Assembly: GCF_039134705.1 (NCBI RefSeq)
Contig: NZ_CP146256.1
Span: 3,038,001-3,102,000 of the forward strand
DNA: 64,000 nt
Direction of reading: 5' to 3'
Source: Kineothrix sp. IPX-CK
GTDB lineage: Bacteria > Bacillota > Clostridia > Lachnospirales > Lachnospiraceae
In this document: positions 38,901-46,793 of the stretch, in pieces
Layout of the letters: every line of letters begins with the position of its first letter
How positions within the stretch are numbered: the first letter of the stretch is position 1
Notes under the pieces: model-generated
What the model was told of the DNA's origin: nothing
The model's database searches: none
Seen by the model: only the letters and a program-made list of their open reading frames with translations
Translations under genes and position numbers: made by a program

Positions 38901-39278
38901 TTATAAAATGTCCGTATCCGTATCATCCCTTAGTCCTGAGCCTATGTCAAGCGTGTTGAGGGTTCTTCTTTTTCGTCTCGCTTCCTCCGAGGTCTTCAGA
39001 ATGTAATCCTTGATTTCTTTCGCATGTTTGATATGTATAAGCTGCAGCTTAGGATGCGTCGTATCTCCGGTAAAACACATGACGGTTCCAAGTCCGAATA
39101 TTCTCTCTAATAAAGTAGCCTGAAGCTCCACGTCCTGAACCTTATACATATAACAGTCATTCTCGTGGGTCTTAAAAAGGCCGCTATTGACCACAATGTA
39201 TTCTTCTCCCACAGTATATTTTGTAAACGTCCATGGAAGTCCAAAAAATAAAAGCCTTTTTCGTTCTATATATTCCAT
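38901..39278 (-). CDS. PH-like (bPH2/DUF304) domain protein
   Basis: About 125 residues from the ATG at 39278 (the frame extends to 39302). Starts MEYIERKRLLFFGLPWTF; VNSGLFKTHENDCYMYKVQD and VELQATLLERIFGLGTV match the bacterial PH (YdbT-type) fold. The C-terminal DDTDTDIL tail is acidic. No membrane segment. Role unknown, perhaps a membrane-adjacent binding module. Ends in a clean terminator, so probably monocistronic. Confidence 0.8.
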   Translation of the reverse strand: MEYIERKRLLFFGLPWTFTKYTVGEEYIVVNSGLFKTHENDCYMYKVQDVELQATLLERIFGLGTVMCFTGDTTHPKLQLIHIKHAKEIKDYILKTSEEARRKRRTLNTLDIGSGLRDDTDTDIL

Positions 39279-39389
39279 AATAATGACCATTCCTTTCCTC
39301 ATTATTTTATACTTTACTTATTATATTAGATAGCTAATCATAATGCAAAGCCTTTTCATTGATTTTAGAAATTTTTATAAGTTTTTACA

Positions 39390-39418
39390 TTGAAAGAGAA
39401 GAATCATTGTGGTATCAT
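39390..39418 (+). promoter_or_regulatory. pyrBI promoter
   Basis: -35 TTGAAA (39390-39395), 17-base spacer, -10 TATCAT (39413-39418). The expected start is near 39425, so the transcript would begin AAUUUUAG. Runs of A followed by U at +1 are what allows UTP-sensitive slippage at E. coli pyrBI. Confidence 0.7.
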
Positions 39419-39471
39419 AGAAGAAATTTTAGAGCACATATTTAAAATGAACGAATTTAAGGAGGTATCCC

Positions 39472-39567
39472 ATGGCAGCAAGAGCGCATAACGAATGTTT
39501 CAAATTTTCCCAGATACCGCTTAGCTGTTTATTTTTTTCCTATTCGTATTATCCATATCGTTCATAA
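39472..39567 (+). CDS. Leader peptide of pyrBI (PyrL-like)
   Basis: A 31-residue ORF with a very strong ribosome site (AAGGAGGT, 7 bases before the ATG). The coding sequence ends in a U-rich stretch: its last third is rich in Phe and Tyr codons (LFFSYSYYPYRS), with the TTTATTTTTTTCC run at 39528-39540 as a probable RNA polymerase pause site. The stop at 39565-39567 is only ten bases before a terminator hairpin. The peptide itself is unlikely to matter; its translation would control whether the hairpin forms, as in E. coli pyrL. Confidence 0.8.
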   Translation: MAARAHNECFKFSQIPLSCLFFSYSYYPYRS

Positions 39568-39576
39568 TTAAACTTT

Positions 39577-39608
39577 GAATCGAAGAGAATTATTTCTCTT
39601 CGATTTTG
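39577..39608 (+). terminator. Attenuator of pyrBI
   Basis: Perfect 12-base stem AATCGAAGAGAA (39578-39589) / TTCTCTTCGATT (39594-39605), loop TTAT, then a short T run TTTT G. Located between the leader-peptide stop and pyrB. A ribosome close behind the polymerase would cover the left arm and prevent termination. Confidence 0.85.
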
Positions 39609-39684
39609 TATGTACGGCTACTATTTCAGACACCCCCTGACACAAAATCAAGTAAACCACCCCGCAGAAAGGACGGATAACACT

Positions 39685-40599
39685 ATGAGACATTTAATGG
39701 GCCCTCTCGACTTTACAGCCGGGGAGCTGGATAAGCTCTTCGACCTCGCAAATGATATCGAGCACAATATGGCTAAATATGCTCACGCATGTGACGGAAA
39801 AAAGCTCGCCACCTGCTTCTATGAACCGAGCACCCGAACGAGACTTAGTTTTGAATCTGCAATGCTGAACTTGGGAGGAAGTGTTATCGGCTTTTCGGAT
39901 GCCGGCTCCTCTTCCGCTTCCAAGGGAGAAAGCGTTTCGGATACGATACGCGTTATCTCCTGTTTCGCGGACATCTGCGCTATGCGTCACCCCAAGGAGG
40001 GCGCTCCCATGGTTGCTGCCAGCAAATCCGCGATCCCGGTCATCAATGCCGGAGACGGCGGACATCAGCACCCGACCCAGACACTCACGGATTTGCTGAC
40101 TATCCGCTCCTTAAAGGGAAATATCGGAAACTTTACCGTGGGCCTGTGCGGAGATCTGAAATTCGGCCGAACCGTTCATTCTCTTATCCACGCCTTGATG
40201 CGCTATCCTGATATTCATTTCATCTTCATATCGCCTGAGGAGCTGAAGGTTCCCGATTACCTTACCGATATGCTAAAAGAAAAGAATATCCCTTATGAGG
40301 AAGTCATTCGCCTGGAGGAAATCATGCCGAGACTGGACTTCCTATATATGACCCGCGTACAAAAGGAGCGTTTTTTCAACGAAGAAGATTATGTAAGGCT
40401 CAAAGACTTCTACATATTGGATAAACCCAAAATGGAACTGGCCAAAAGCGATATGCTTGTACTCCACCCGCTTCCCCGCGTCAATGAAATCTCTGTGGAA
40501 ATTGACGACGATCCCCGCGCTGCATATTTCAAGCAGGTACAATACGGTGTATACGTCCGGATGGCACTCATACTTACATTGTTAGAAATCCAAGTATAG
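39685..40599 (+). CDS. pyrB: Aspartate carbamoyltransferase, catalytic chain
   Basis: About 304 residues from the ATG preceded by AAAGGA; upstream in-frame codons to 39610 belong to the leader. Carbamoyl-phosphate site [17 protein letters not shown] near residue 48, then [13 protein letters not shown] near 130 and [10 protein letters not shown] near 265. It makes carbamoylaspartate, the committed step of pyrimidine synthesis. Followed 22 bases later by pyrI, so the enzyme is the allosteric dodecamer type. Confidence 0.98.
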   Translation: MRHLMGPLDFTAGELDKLFDLANDIEHNMAKYAHACDGKKLATCFYEPSTRTRLSFESAMLNLGGSVIGFSDAGSSSASKGESVSDTIRVISCFADICAMRHPKEGAPMVAASKSAIPVINAGDGGHQHPTQTLTDLLTIRSLKGNIGNFTVGLCGDLKFGRTVHSLIHALMRYPDIHFIFISPEELKVPDYLTDMLKEKNIPYEEVIRLEEIMPRLDFLYMTRVQKERFFNEEDYVRLKDFYILDKPKMELAKSDMLVLHPLPRVNEISVEIDDDPRAAYFKQVQYGVYVRMALILTLLEIQV

Positions 40600-40621
40600 A
40601 ATTAGAAGGGAGGAAAATATC

Positions 40622-41056
40622 ATGTTAAATGTAGGAAGAATCGAGGAAGGCTTCGTTCTCGACCATATCGAGGCCGGCAAGAGCCTTTCCATATATCATC
40701 ACCTTCAGCTGGATAAGCTGGACTGCACCGTGGCCATCATAAAAAATGCGAAAAGCAATAAGATGGGAAAAAAAGACATTCTCAAGGTGGAATGCGATAT
40801 CGATACTCTGGACCTGGATGTTCTTGCCTTTATCGATCACTGCATTACAGTAAATGTAATCAAAGACGGAGAAATCGTAGATAAAAAGGAGCTGGTGCTC
40901 CCTAAGGAAATCAGAAACATTATCAAATGCAAAAATCCAAGATGTATTACTTCCATCGAGCAGGGACTTCCTCACATCTTCGTGCTCGCCGATGAGAAGA
41001 AGGAAGTTTACCGATGTAAATACTGTGAAGAGAAGTACGAAGATATTACGAAATGA
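40622..41056 (+). CDS. pyrI: Aspartate carbamoyltransferase, regulatory chain
   Basis: 144 residues. Allosteric domain at the N-terminus (GRIEEGFVLDHIEAGKSLSI), zinc domain at the C-terminus with four cysteines: CKNPRC near residue 101 and CKYCEEKY near 135. Binds CTP/ATP and modulates PyrB. AGGGAGG precedes the start, and the gene is translated from the pyrB transcript. Confidence 0.98.
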   Translation: MLNVGRIEEGFVLDHIEAGKSLSIYHHLQLDKLDCTVAIIKNAKSNKMGKKDILKVECDIDTLDLDVLAFIDHCITVNVIKDGEIVDKKELVLPKEIRNIIKCKNPRCITSIEQGLPHIFVLADEKKEVYRCKYCEEKYEDITK

Positions 41057-41062
41057 TGCCGG

Positions 41063-41117
41063 GGGTCCCAAGGTCATGTTTTTTCATGCAAGCATGAAAC
41101 AAATGACCTTTTGACCC
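41063..41117 (+). repeat. Long hairpin of the AGGGTGTCAAAAGGTC repeat family
   Basis: Arms GGGTCCCAAGGTCATG and its near complement CATGAAACAAATGACCTTTT then GACCC, with an inner CATGCaagCATG. It lies between the convergent ends of pyrI and the HPr-like gene and could serve as a terminator for pyrI. Its right half resembles the copies at 24669 and 50309. Confidence 0.65.
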
Positions 41118-41139
41118 TACTATCATAAAAGGGCTTCCT

Positions 41140-41397
41140 CTATAAATTATTTTTAAAAAATTCTGCCAGATCAACTACGGCTTTCGCCTCATCCGGTCCC
41201 TCCGCTTCCACCAGGACCTCGTCTCCTGCCGCAAGTCCAAGCGCCATCACGCTGAGGATCCTCTTTGCATTTCCGAATCTGTCGTTCACACTGACAGAAA
41301 TTGCCGACGCGTATTTTAGAGCCTTTCTCACCAGCTGCCCCGCCGGACCCTCGATCATCCCCGGATAATCCTTTATTTTATATTGAAAACTTTTCAT
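41140..41397 (-). CDS. HPr-like protein lacking the phosphorylatable histidine
   Basis: About 85 residues with the HPr fold: MALGLAAGDEVLVEAEGPDE and AVVDLAEFF at the C-terminus match PtsH. In the active-site loop, which normally reads GLHARPA, this protein has GMIEGPA, so the His15 equivalent is absent. The Ser46 region reads AKRILSVMALG, so the regulatory serine is probably missing as well. It therefore cannot act as a PTS phosphocarrier and may be a Crh-like or binding partner. Monocistronic by position. Confidence 0.82.
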   Translation of the reverse strand: MKSFQYKIKDYPGMIEGPAGQLVRKALKYASAISVSVNDRFGNAKRILSVMALGLAAGDEVLVEAEGPDEAKAVVDLAEFFKNNL

Positions 41398-41558
41398 ATT
41401 CCACATTGGAAGCTGACTGCTCCCACTACCACTTTCTTTATAATTTATGCAAAGGCTTTCGATATACCTTTATAATTTCTATAATTCCCGCTTTTTTACT
41501 TTATATTCTTTAATTAACCGATGTATTTTTCAACGGCAGGAGACTCTTTTCGTGAGGA

Positions 41559-41587
41559 TTGACAGATGACTTTTGATGAAGTATTAT
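41559..41587 (+). promoter_or_regulatory. Promoter of the second ABC-F gene
   Basis: -35 TTGACA (41559-41564), 17-base spacer, -10 TATTAT (41582-41587). It gives a leader of about 440 bases before the ABC-F start. Confidence 0.85.
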
Positions 41588-41623
41588 AAGTGTCAAGGGC
41601 AATGCCCGAAAGGGAGAATCATC

Positions 41624-41725
41624 ATGAACTATTATATAACAAATCAGCTTACAAGGAAGCTCAGCTCTGTACAATCCATACCGATGAAACATTGTGCAGA
41701 GTATAGCGATAAAATAACGCAATAG
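41624..41725 (+). CDS. Leader peptide upstream of the ABC-F gene
   Basis: A 33-residue ORF with AGGGAG seven bases before the ATG, beginning MNYYITNQLTRKLS. It starts about 30 bases into the transcript, and two terminators follow before the ABC-F gene. This is the layout of antibiotic-inducible attenuation (as for vmlR and lmo0919), where a stalled ribosome changes leader folding; whether a stall occurs here is inference. Confidence 0.65.
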   Translation: MNYYITNQLTRKLSSVQSIPMKHCAEYSDKITQ

Positions 41726-41825
41726 GATTTCATCGGGAAACAGTGTAATACGCATACCCGCGCCGCCGGCAATCGCAGCACAGTATGTTTATTTCTTGTT
41801 TCCCGTATATCGTTAATGCGTAAAT

Positions 41826-41861
41826 AAGGCTATGGACAATGTTTTTGTCCATAGCCTTTTG
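41826..41861 (+). terminator. First terminator in the ABC-F leader
   Basis: Perfect 14-base stem from AAGGCTATGGACAA (41826-41839) to its complement (41845-41858), loop TGTTT, then TTTT G. Confidence 0.85.
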
Positions 41862-41867
41862 TTCGAA

Positions 41868-41905
41868 CATAAGAGCAACTAGCCAAGCGTGTTGTTCGTT
41901 GTTCC
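41868..41905 (+). repeat. Copy B of a two-copy intergenic motif
   Basis: ACATAAGAGCAACTAGC, AAGCGTGTT and TCGTTGT match copy A at 22888-22928. It lies between the two terminators of this leader and could contribute to an alternative fold. Read on the minus strand, it encodes a NNEQHA-like peptide in both copies, which may be chance. Confidence 0.5.
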
Positions 41906-41930
41906 ATCCCAGCCATTTCAGACTCGGAAA

Positions 41931-41976
41931 GGCAGAAGGCAAATACACTCGTGTATTATTGTCTTCTGTCTTTTTT
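41931..41976 (+). terminator. Second terminator in the ABC-F leader
   Basis: Long stem GGCAGAAGGCAA plus ATACAC with the complement GTGTAT plus TTGTCTTCTGTC, two wobble pairs and a two-base bulge, followed by six T. It ends about 60 bases before the ABC-F start. Confidence 0.85.
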
Positions 41977-42038
41977 ATGTAATAGAAATACATCTTTAAC
42001 TGAGAACTTATACAGAAACAGAAAGGACTATGCCCAAC

Positions 42039-43571
42039 ATGAGCTTATTAGAAATTGAAGGATTAACACATTCATTCGGAGACACCTCCCTTTATAAAAA
42101 TGCTAACTTATCACTAAACAAAGGGGAACACCTCGGCATCGTAGGGCAAAACGGTGCGGGAAAAAGTACCCTGATCAAGATCTGCACGGAGCAGATTATT
42201 CCTGATTCCGGTCGAATTATCTGGCACCCTAATATATCTATTGGCTATCTGGATCAATATGCTAAAATAAATGGACTCACCACCATAAAAGACTTTTTAA
42301 AGTCAGCCTTTTCAAGGCTCTACGCAATAGAAAAAGAAATGTCGATGCTATACGAAAAAGCGGCTTGCGGCAATATGGAATGCTTAAATCTTGCAGCTAA
42401 AAAGCAGGAACAACTTGATATTCATGGCTTTTATTCCATAGATACAAGAATCGATCAAGTGGCATCAGGATTAGGACTGCTCGCTATAGGACTGAGCCGC
42501 CCCATCGGGCAAATGAGCGGCGGCCAGCAAGCAAAAGTAATTCTTGCAAAGCTTCTTTTAGAAAAACCTGATGTCCTTCTTCTCGACGAACCCACCAACT
42601 TCCTGGACAAAGAGCATGTTGTATGGCTTGCAGATTACCTCTCTTCCTTGGAAAATGCTTTTATGGTCGTATCTCACGACTATGCTTTTTTGGATAAAAT
42701 CGCCAACCGTATATGCGATATCGATAATAATACATTGGCAAAATACTACGGTACCTATTCGGAATTCCTGAAAAAAAAGACGCTTTTAAGGGAGGATTAC
42801 ATCAGACAATATACCGCTCAGCAAAAGGAAATCAAAAAGACGGAAGAATTCATTCAAAAAAACATTGCAGGAAGAAAATCGAAAATGGCCAGAGGCCGCA
42901 GAACACAACTAGAACGCATGGATAAAATGGAGGCCCTGGAACAAAAGGAAATCACACCTCACTTTCATTTCATGGGATTGCCCTCAACCAATGTCGAACA
43001 TCTATCGGTAAAGCATTTATCGGTAGGTTATCACTATCCGGTTTTATCCGACATTAACTTTAACGTGACCGGAGGCACAAAAATAGCGATAACCGGATTT
43101 AACGGGATCGGTAAATCCACCTTACTTAAGACCTTGGTCGGTCAGCTTCCGGCAATGCAGGGCCGCTATAGCTTCTCCGGACAGGTGACCATTGGATACT
43201 TCGAACAGGACTTAACATGGATGGACGAAACGAATACACCGATACAAATTATGTCAGACGCTTATACAAGCTTAGTCGTAAAGGAGATACGCAAATACCT
43301 TGCACGCTGTGGAATTTCCAGCAAGCATGCGATGCAGCCCATCGGCACCTTAAGCGGCGGCGAACAGGCAAAGGTAAAAATGTGCCTTCTTGCACTGACT
43401 CCATGTAACTTCCTGATCATGGACGAACCAACTAACCATCTGGATGTTCAGGCGAAGGAAGCGCTTAAGACAGCTTTATCTGAATTTTCAGGTACTGTCC
43501 TGCTCGTTTCACACGAAGAAACGTTCTACAAAGATTGGGTACAAAAAGTCATCAATATAGAAAAAAAGTAG
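42039..43571 (+). CDS. ABC-F protein, antibiotic-resistance type (ribosome protection)
   Basis: About 510 residues, two nucleotide-binding domains with no membrane part. NBD1 has GQNGAGKST and QMSGGQQAKVILAKLL; NBD2 has GFNGIGKSTLLK and TLSGGEQAKVKMCLLAL, both intact. The interdomain linker near residues 235-310 is long and basic (AGRKSKMARGRRTQLERMDK), the part that reaches the peptidyl-transferase centre in resistance ABC-Fs. The start may be the ATG at 42030, but AGGA is spaced for 42039. The long attenuated leader fits VmlR/CplR/Lsa-like genes conferring pleuromutilin/lincosamide/streptogramin tolerance; the drug class is not readable here. Confidence 0.88.
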   Translation: MSLLEIEGLTHSFGDTSLYKNANLSLNKGEHLGIVGQNGAGKSTLIKICTEQIIPDSGRIIWHPNISIGYLDQYAKINGLTTIKDFLKSAFSRLYAIEKEMSMLYEKAACGNMECLNLAAKKQEQLDIHGFYSIDTRIDQVASGLGLLAIGLSRPIGQMSGGQQAKVILAKLLLEKPDVLLLDEPTNFLDKEHVVWLADYLSSLENAFMVVSHDYAFLDKIANRICDIDNNTLAKYYGTYSEFLKKKTLLREDYIRQYTAQQKEIKKTEEFIQKNIAGRKSKMARGRRTQLERMDKMEALEQKEITPHFHFMGLPSTNVEHLSVKHLSVGYHYPVLSDINFNVTGGTKIAITGFNGIGKSTLLKTLVGQLPAMQGRYSFSGQVTIGYFEQDLTWMDETNTPIQIMSDAYTSLVVKEIRKYLARCGISSKHAMQPIGTLSGGEQAKVKMCLLALTPCNFLIMDEPTNHLDVQAKEALKTALSEFSGTVLLVSHEETFYKDWVQKVINIEKK

Positions 43572-43612
43572 GTTATTTATTGCAGAATATCCTTCTGCCA
43601 TAAATAACCTAC
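43568..43612 (+). terminator. Hairpin after the ABC-F gene
   Basis: 20-base stem overlapping the stop codon (43568-43587 with 43593-43612, one G-U pair, loop TATCC). There is no T run, so it may act mainly as a 3'-end barrier between convergent genes. Confidence 0.65.
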
Positions 43613-43641
43613 CGGAAATATTTATTAAAATAAAATTATCG

Positions 43642-44415
43642 TTAATTACCGCATTCTACACTGATTTTATTAAAGAGGCTCATGATCTCTTCCGTTTGCA
43701 GCATCTTCTTCTCTTCACCTTTTTTATCCAAAATCACATTGCCCTCGTGCATCATCAAAAGTCTATCCCCATATTCTACCGCATAGCGTAGATTATGGGT
43801 TACCATGATGGTGGTCACCTTTTTCTCCCGGACGATCTTATCGGTCAGCTCCATGATGACTTCCGCTGTCTTAGGATCCAGCGCCGCCGTATGCTCATCC
43901 AATATTAAAAACTCTATAGGAGACATGGTTGACATAAGTAAAGCCAATGCCTGCCGCTGTCCGCCGGACAGAGAACCTACCTGCGTATACAGCTTATCCT
44001 CAAGACCCAGATTCAAAGACTTAAGCATCTCTCTATAATAGTCGGTTCTCGTCTTGTTCACGCCGCGTCCCAAGCCGTATTTCTTTCCTTTGTTATCGGC
44101 AATGGACATATTTTCCAAAATATTCATGCTGGGGCAGGTCCCCTTGGAAGGATCCTGATACACGCGGCCGATTTTGCGGTGTCTGAAGAAATCCTTTTTC
44201 CCTGACATATCCTCTCCGTTTACCTCTATCCTCCCGCTGTCGATATCGATGCTGCCGCAGATAATATTCAACATGGAGGTTTTACCGGAGCCATTGCTGC
44301 CTACCACCGCCACAAAATCCCCGTCATCTATCTTAAGGCAAAAATCCTGAAAGAGACAAAGCTCGTTGACGGAACCGGCGTTATAATTTTTATTAATATT
44401 AATTAGTTCTAACAT
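43642..44415 (-). CDS. trpZ: ABC transporter ATP-binding protein (TrpZ-type)
   Basis: 257 residues. Walker A VVGSNGSGKTSMLN near residue 38, signature GSLSGGQRQALALLM near 148, Walker B EFLILDEHTAALDP near 167 and the H-loop VTHNLRYAVEY. It energises import by the TrpXYZ system. It overlaps the permease gene by 17 bases. Confidence 0.93.
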   Translation of the reverse strand: MLELININKNYNAGSVNELCLFQDFCLKIDDGDFVAVVGSNGSGKTSMLNIICGSIDIDSGRIEVNGEDMSGKKDFFRHRKIGRVYQDPSKGTCPSMNILENMSIADNKGKKYGLGRGVNKTRTDYYREMLKSLNLGLEDKLYTQVGSLSGGQRQALALLMSTMSPIEFLILDEHTAALDPKTAEVIMELTDKIVREKKVTTIMVTHNLRYAVEYGDRLLMMHEGNVILDKKGEEKKMLQTEEIMSLFNKISVECGN

Positions 44416-45292
44416 ATCTGCCTCCCGTCCTCTTTCTTTCCATTCCTATCACCAGTATGATGAGGAACAGCACCGCGGTAATCAGCTTGAGGTCCGTGGA
44501 CGGAAGTCCCATCCTGATAGCCAGCGCCACGCACCCTTTATATAGAAGGGAACCGATCACCACGCTGGAGGTTATCTTGAAAAATGTCACTTTCTTAAAA
44601 AGACTCGTTCCAATAATAACACTGGCGAGTCCGATAACCACCGTTCCCGTTCCCATAGAAATATCGAAATATCTCTGCTGCTGGGCAAATATACATCCGC
44701 TTAAGGCAACCAAACCGTTGGCGATGGCGAGTCCGACTATCTTCACCAGCCCTTTGTCCACTCCTAAAGAAGTGACGATAATGTCGTTGTCGCCCACCGC
44801 CCGAAGGAGAAATCCGGACTTTGTACTCATATAACCATCCAGCAGATATTTGGTGATCATAGTAAGAATGAAAATAATGATTACCGTCTTATACGCCGAC
44901 ATGCCTTCCGGAAAAACAGCATTAATAAAGCCATTGTCAAAAATCGTGTCCATGTTGTAGATCGGTAGATTCGCCCTTCCGGCAATCCTTAAGTTTACCG
45001 TATAGAGAGCAGTCATCATGATGATGCCTGACAAAAGATCCCGTACCTTCAGCTTAACATGGATAAGTCCCGTACATATACCTACCAGCGCTCCCGCCGC
45101 AAACGTTATGGGCAGCGCTCCTAACGGATTCATTCCGGAAGAGATCAGCATGCAGGTAATCGCAGCTCCCATAGGAAAGCTTCCGTCTACCGTCAAATCG
45201 GGAAAATCCAATATTTTGTAGGTTATATATACTCCCAAAGCCATAATGGCATATATCATACCTTGTTCCAACACGCTGAGTAATAAAGTCAC
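44399..45292 (-). CDS. trpY: ABC transporter permease (TrpY-type)
   Basis: 297 residues, about eight hydrophobic helices, BPD_transp_2-like. LDFPDLTVDGSFPMGAAITC near residue 28 and GVDKGLVKIVGLAIANGLV near 178 are diagnostic of the DUF534-linked permeases. It forms the membrane channel with TrpZ and TrpX. Gene is 21 bases downstream of trpX. Confidence 0.93.
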   Translation of the reverse strand: MTLLLSVLEQGMIYAIMALGVYITYKILDFPDLTVDGSFPMGAAITCMLISSGMNPLGALPITFAAGALVGICTGLIHVKLKVRDLLSGIIMMTALYTVNLRIAGRANLPIYNMDTIFDNGFINAVFPEGMSAYKTVIIIFILTMITKYLLDGYMSTKSGFLLRAVGDNDIIVTSLGVDKGLVKIVGLAIANGLVALSGCIFAQQQRYFDISMGTGTVVIGLASVIIGTSLFKKVTFFKITSSVVIGSLLYKGCVALAIRMGLPSTDLKLITAVLFLIILVIGMERKRTGGRYVRTN

Positions 45293-45313
45293 TGTAATTC
45301 CTCCGGTAATTTT

Positions 45314-46312
45314 TTATTCTACGATTATTTCATCGAATTTTTCATACGCTCCGTTTACAAACGCATCGTCCAGCGCAAGAGCGATTTTTTCTGCTGCTGC
45401 CGTATTTACATACAAGCTGGGCTTCGAAATAACTTCAAAATTCATTTCGGAAGCCTTCGCTTCTCCTTTTAATACCTTAGCCGCCATTTTACCGGTCTGC
45501 TTGCCGAGCTCATAATATTCCAGCCCCATAGATGCGACACAGCCCGCTTTTACTTGCTCCACCTCGGAACCGAATACCGGGATTCCAGCATTGTTTGCCT
45601 CTGCGATTACTGTCTGTAATGCGGATACTACTGTATTATCCGTCAAATTCGTTATACAGTCAACCTTAGTCACGATATCCGCTGCCGCCATACCCACATC
45701 AGCAATAGTATTGATTCCTGTCTCTATGATTTCAAATCCATATTCGCCTGCATATTTCTTATATTCTTCGATGGCACTGACGGAATTCACTTCGCTGGTC
45801 GTATAAATAATACCTATTTTCGTCGCCTCAGGCATAACCTCGCGAATCATCGCAAGCTGCTCGGATACTGCCAGCGCATCGGAAGTACCTGTCACATTTC
45901 CAGTCGGTGCTCCGTCTTCCCCTGCAAGCCCCGCTTCCACCGGGTCTGATACTGCCGTATAGATAACTGGAATATCCGTATTCAGACAGGAATTGTAAGC
46001 ACTCATGGCACTGGGCGTAGCAATGGCACAAATCATATCCACCTTCTGAGATACATAGTTATCCGCAATCGTACTGGCCGTTCCTGTGTCGGACTGCGCA
46101 TTATCGAAAAGCACGGTCAGATTCTCACCTTCTTTAATCCCTTCTTCCGCAAGTCCGGCCAGAAAGCCTTCCTTACAATTATCCAAAGAGCCATGCTCCG
46201 CAAATTGTGAAATACCGATGGTATATCCATCCGAAGCTTTTTCTCCGCAAGCTGTGAACATTGCCGTCATAGTTACCGCCGCTAAAAGTACTGATAATAA
46301 TTTCTGTTTCAT
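45314..46312 (-). CDS. trpX: Substrate-binding lipoprotein of the ABC transporter (TrpX-type)
   Basis: About 332 residues. Start MKQKLLSVLLAAVTMTAMFTAC is a lipoprotein signal; the lipobox ends in TAC with the acylated Cys. The mature part is the ABC_sub_bind (DUF534) fold, with DGYTIGISQFAEHGSLDNCK at its N-terminus and TAVSDPVEAGLAG near residue 115. GGAGATT precedes the ATG; the longer frame to 46390 is not the start. It captures an amino acid, likely tryptophan, outside the cell. The T-box leader upstream supports amino-acid control. Confidence 0.93.
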   Translation of the reverse strand: MKQKLLSVLLAAVTMTAMFTACGEKASDGYTIGISQFAEHGSLDNCKEGFLAGLAEEGIKEGENLTVLFDNAQSDTGTASTIADNYVSQKVDMICAIATPSAMSAYNSCLNTDIPVIYTAVSDPVEAGLAGEDGAPTGNVTGTSDALAVSEQLAMIREVMPEATKIGIIYTTSEVNSVSAIEEYKKYAGEYGFEIIETGINTIADVGMAAADIVTKVDCITNLTDNTVVSALQTVIAEANNAGIPVFGSEVEQVKAGCVASMGLEYYELGKQTGKMAAKVLKGEAKASEMNFEVISKPSLYVNTAAAEKIALALDDAFVNGAYEKFDEIIVE

Positions 46313-46450
46313 AATCTCCACTCTCCTTTTTTTATTATGCCTCCATTTACAAGAAAAACTACTCTCTGTGTATTCCATCCAAAAACGCATCCTGACAGCA
46401 TGTCAAGCGCATCCCACTGCAGAAAAATGTTCTCCACAAAACAAGCGCGC

Positions 46451-46758
46451 AAAAAACCGCCTCAAGCTAATTGCTTGAGGCGGTAATAAACTTAATATAA
46501 GCAAACTTAGTATAAGTTTCATTATCGCGGTACCACTCAAATTGACATGCCATAGGCATCGACCACTTTATTCATGTACTGTCATACACGTCGGATGGAT
46601 AACGGGTCCGAATCCCGCCGGCACCTACTATCAGTTCAGCCCGGCCTCGAAAGTCCATTCAGTAAGATTCCCTATACCGCCTTCCACCACCGACGGCTCT
46701 CTGCAATAGTTCCTGATACCTACTACTCTTTCTCATAGGTTTGTCGTTTATTTCTCTT
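46451..46758 (-). promoter_or_regulatory. T-box riboswitch in front of trpXYZ
   Basis: On the minus strand the conserved T-box TTGAGTGGTACCGCG occupies 46526-46540, with the terminator (stem CCGCCTCAAGC / GCTTGAGGCGG and TTTTTT) at 46451-46485. Stem I shows AGTA on one side and GAA before the candidate specifier; directly after GAA is UGG (46655-46657, Trp), one base later it would be GGA (Gly). The bulge reads UGGU, so N is U. Uncharged tRNA binding would favour antitermination and transporter expression. Confidence 0.9.
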
Positions 46759-46764
46759 TTATTT

Positions 46765-46793
46765 ACATTAATCTAAATTTTTATGATTGTCAA
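46765..46793 (-). promoter_or_regulatory. Promoter of the T-box leader
   Basis: -35 TTGACA (46788-46793), 17-base spacer, -10 TAATGT (46765-46770) on the minus strand. Confidence 0.65.

Noticed and set aside
41730..41993. An 87-codon minus-strand frame in the ABC-F leader
   Set aside because: It runs through the two terminator hairpins and the leader, has no good ribosome site and would be antisense to a clear regulatory leader.
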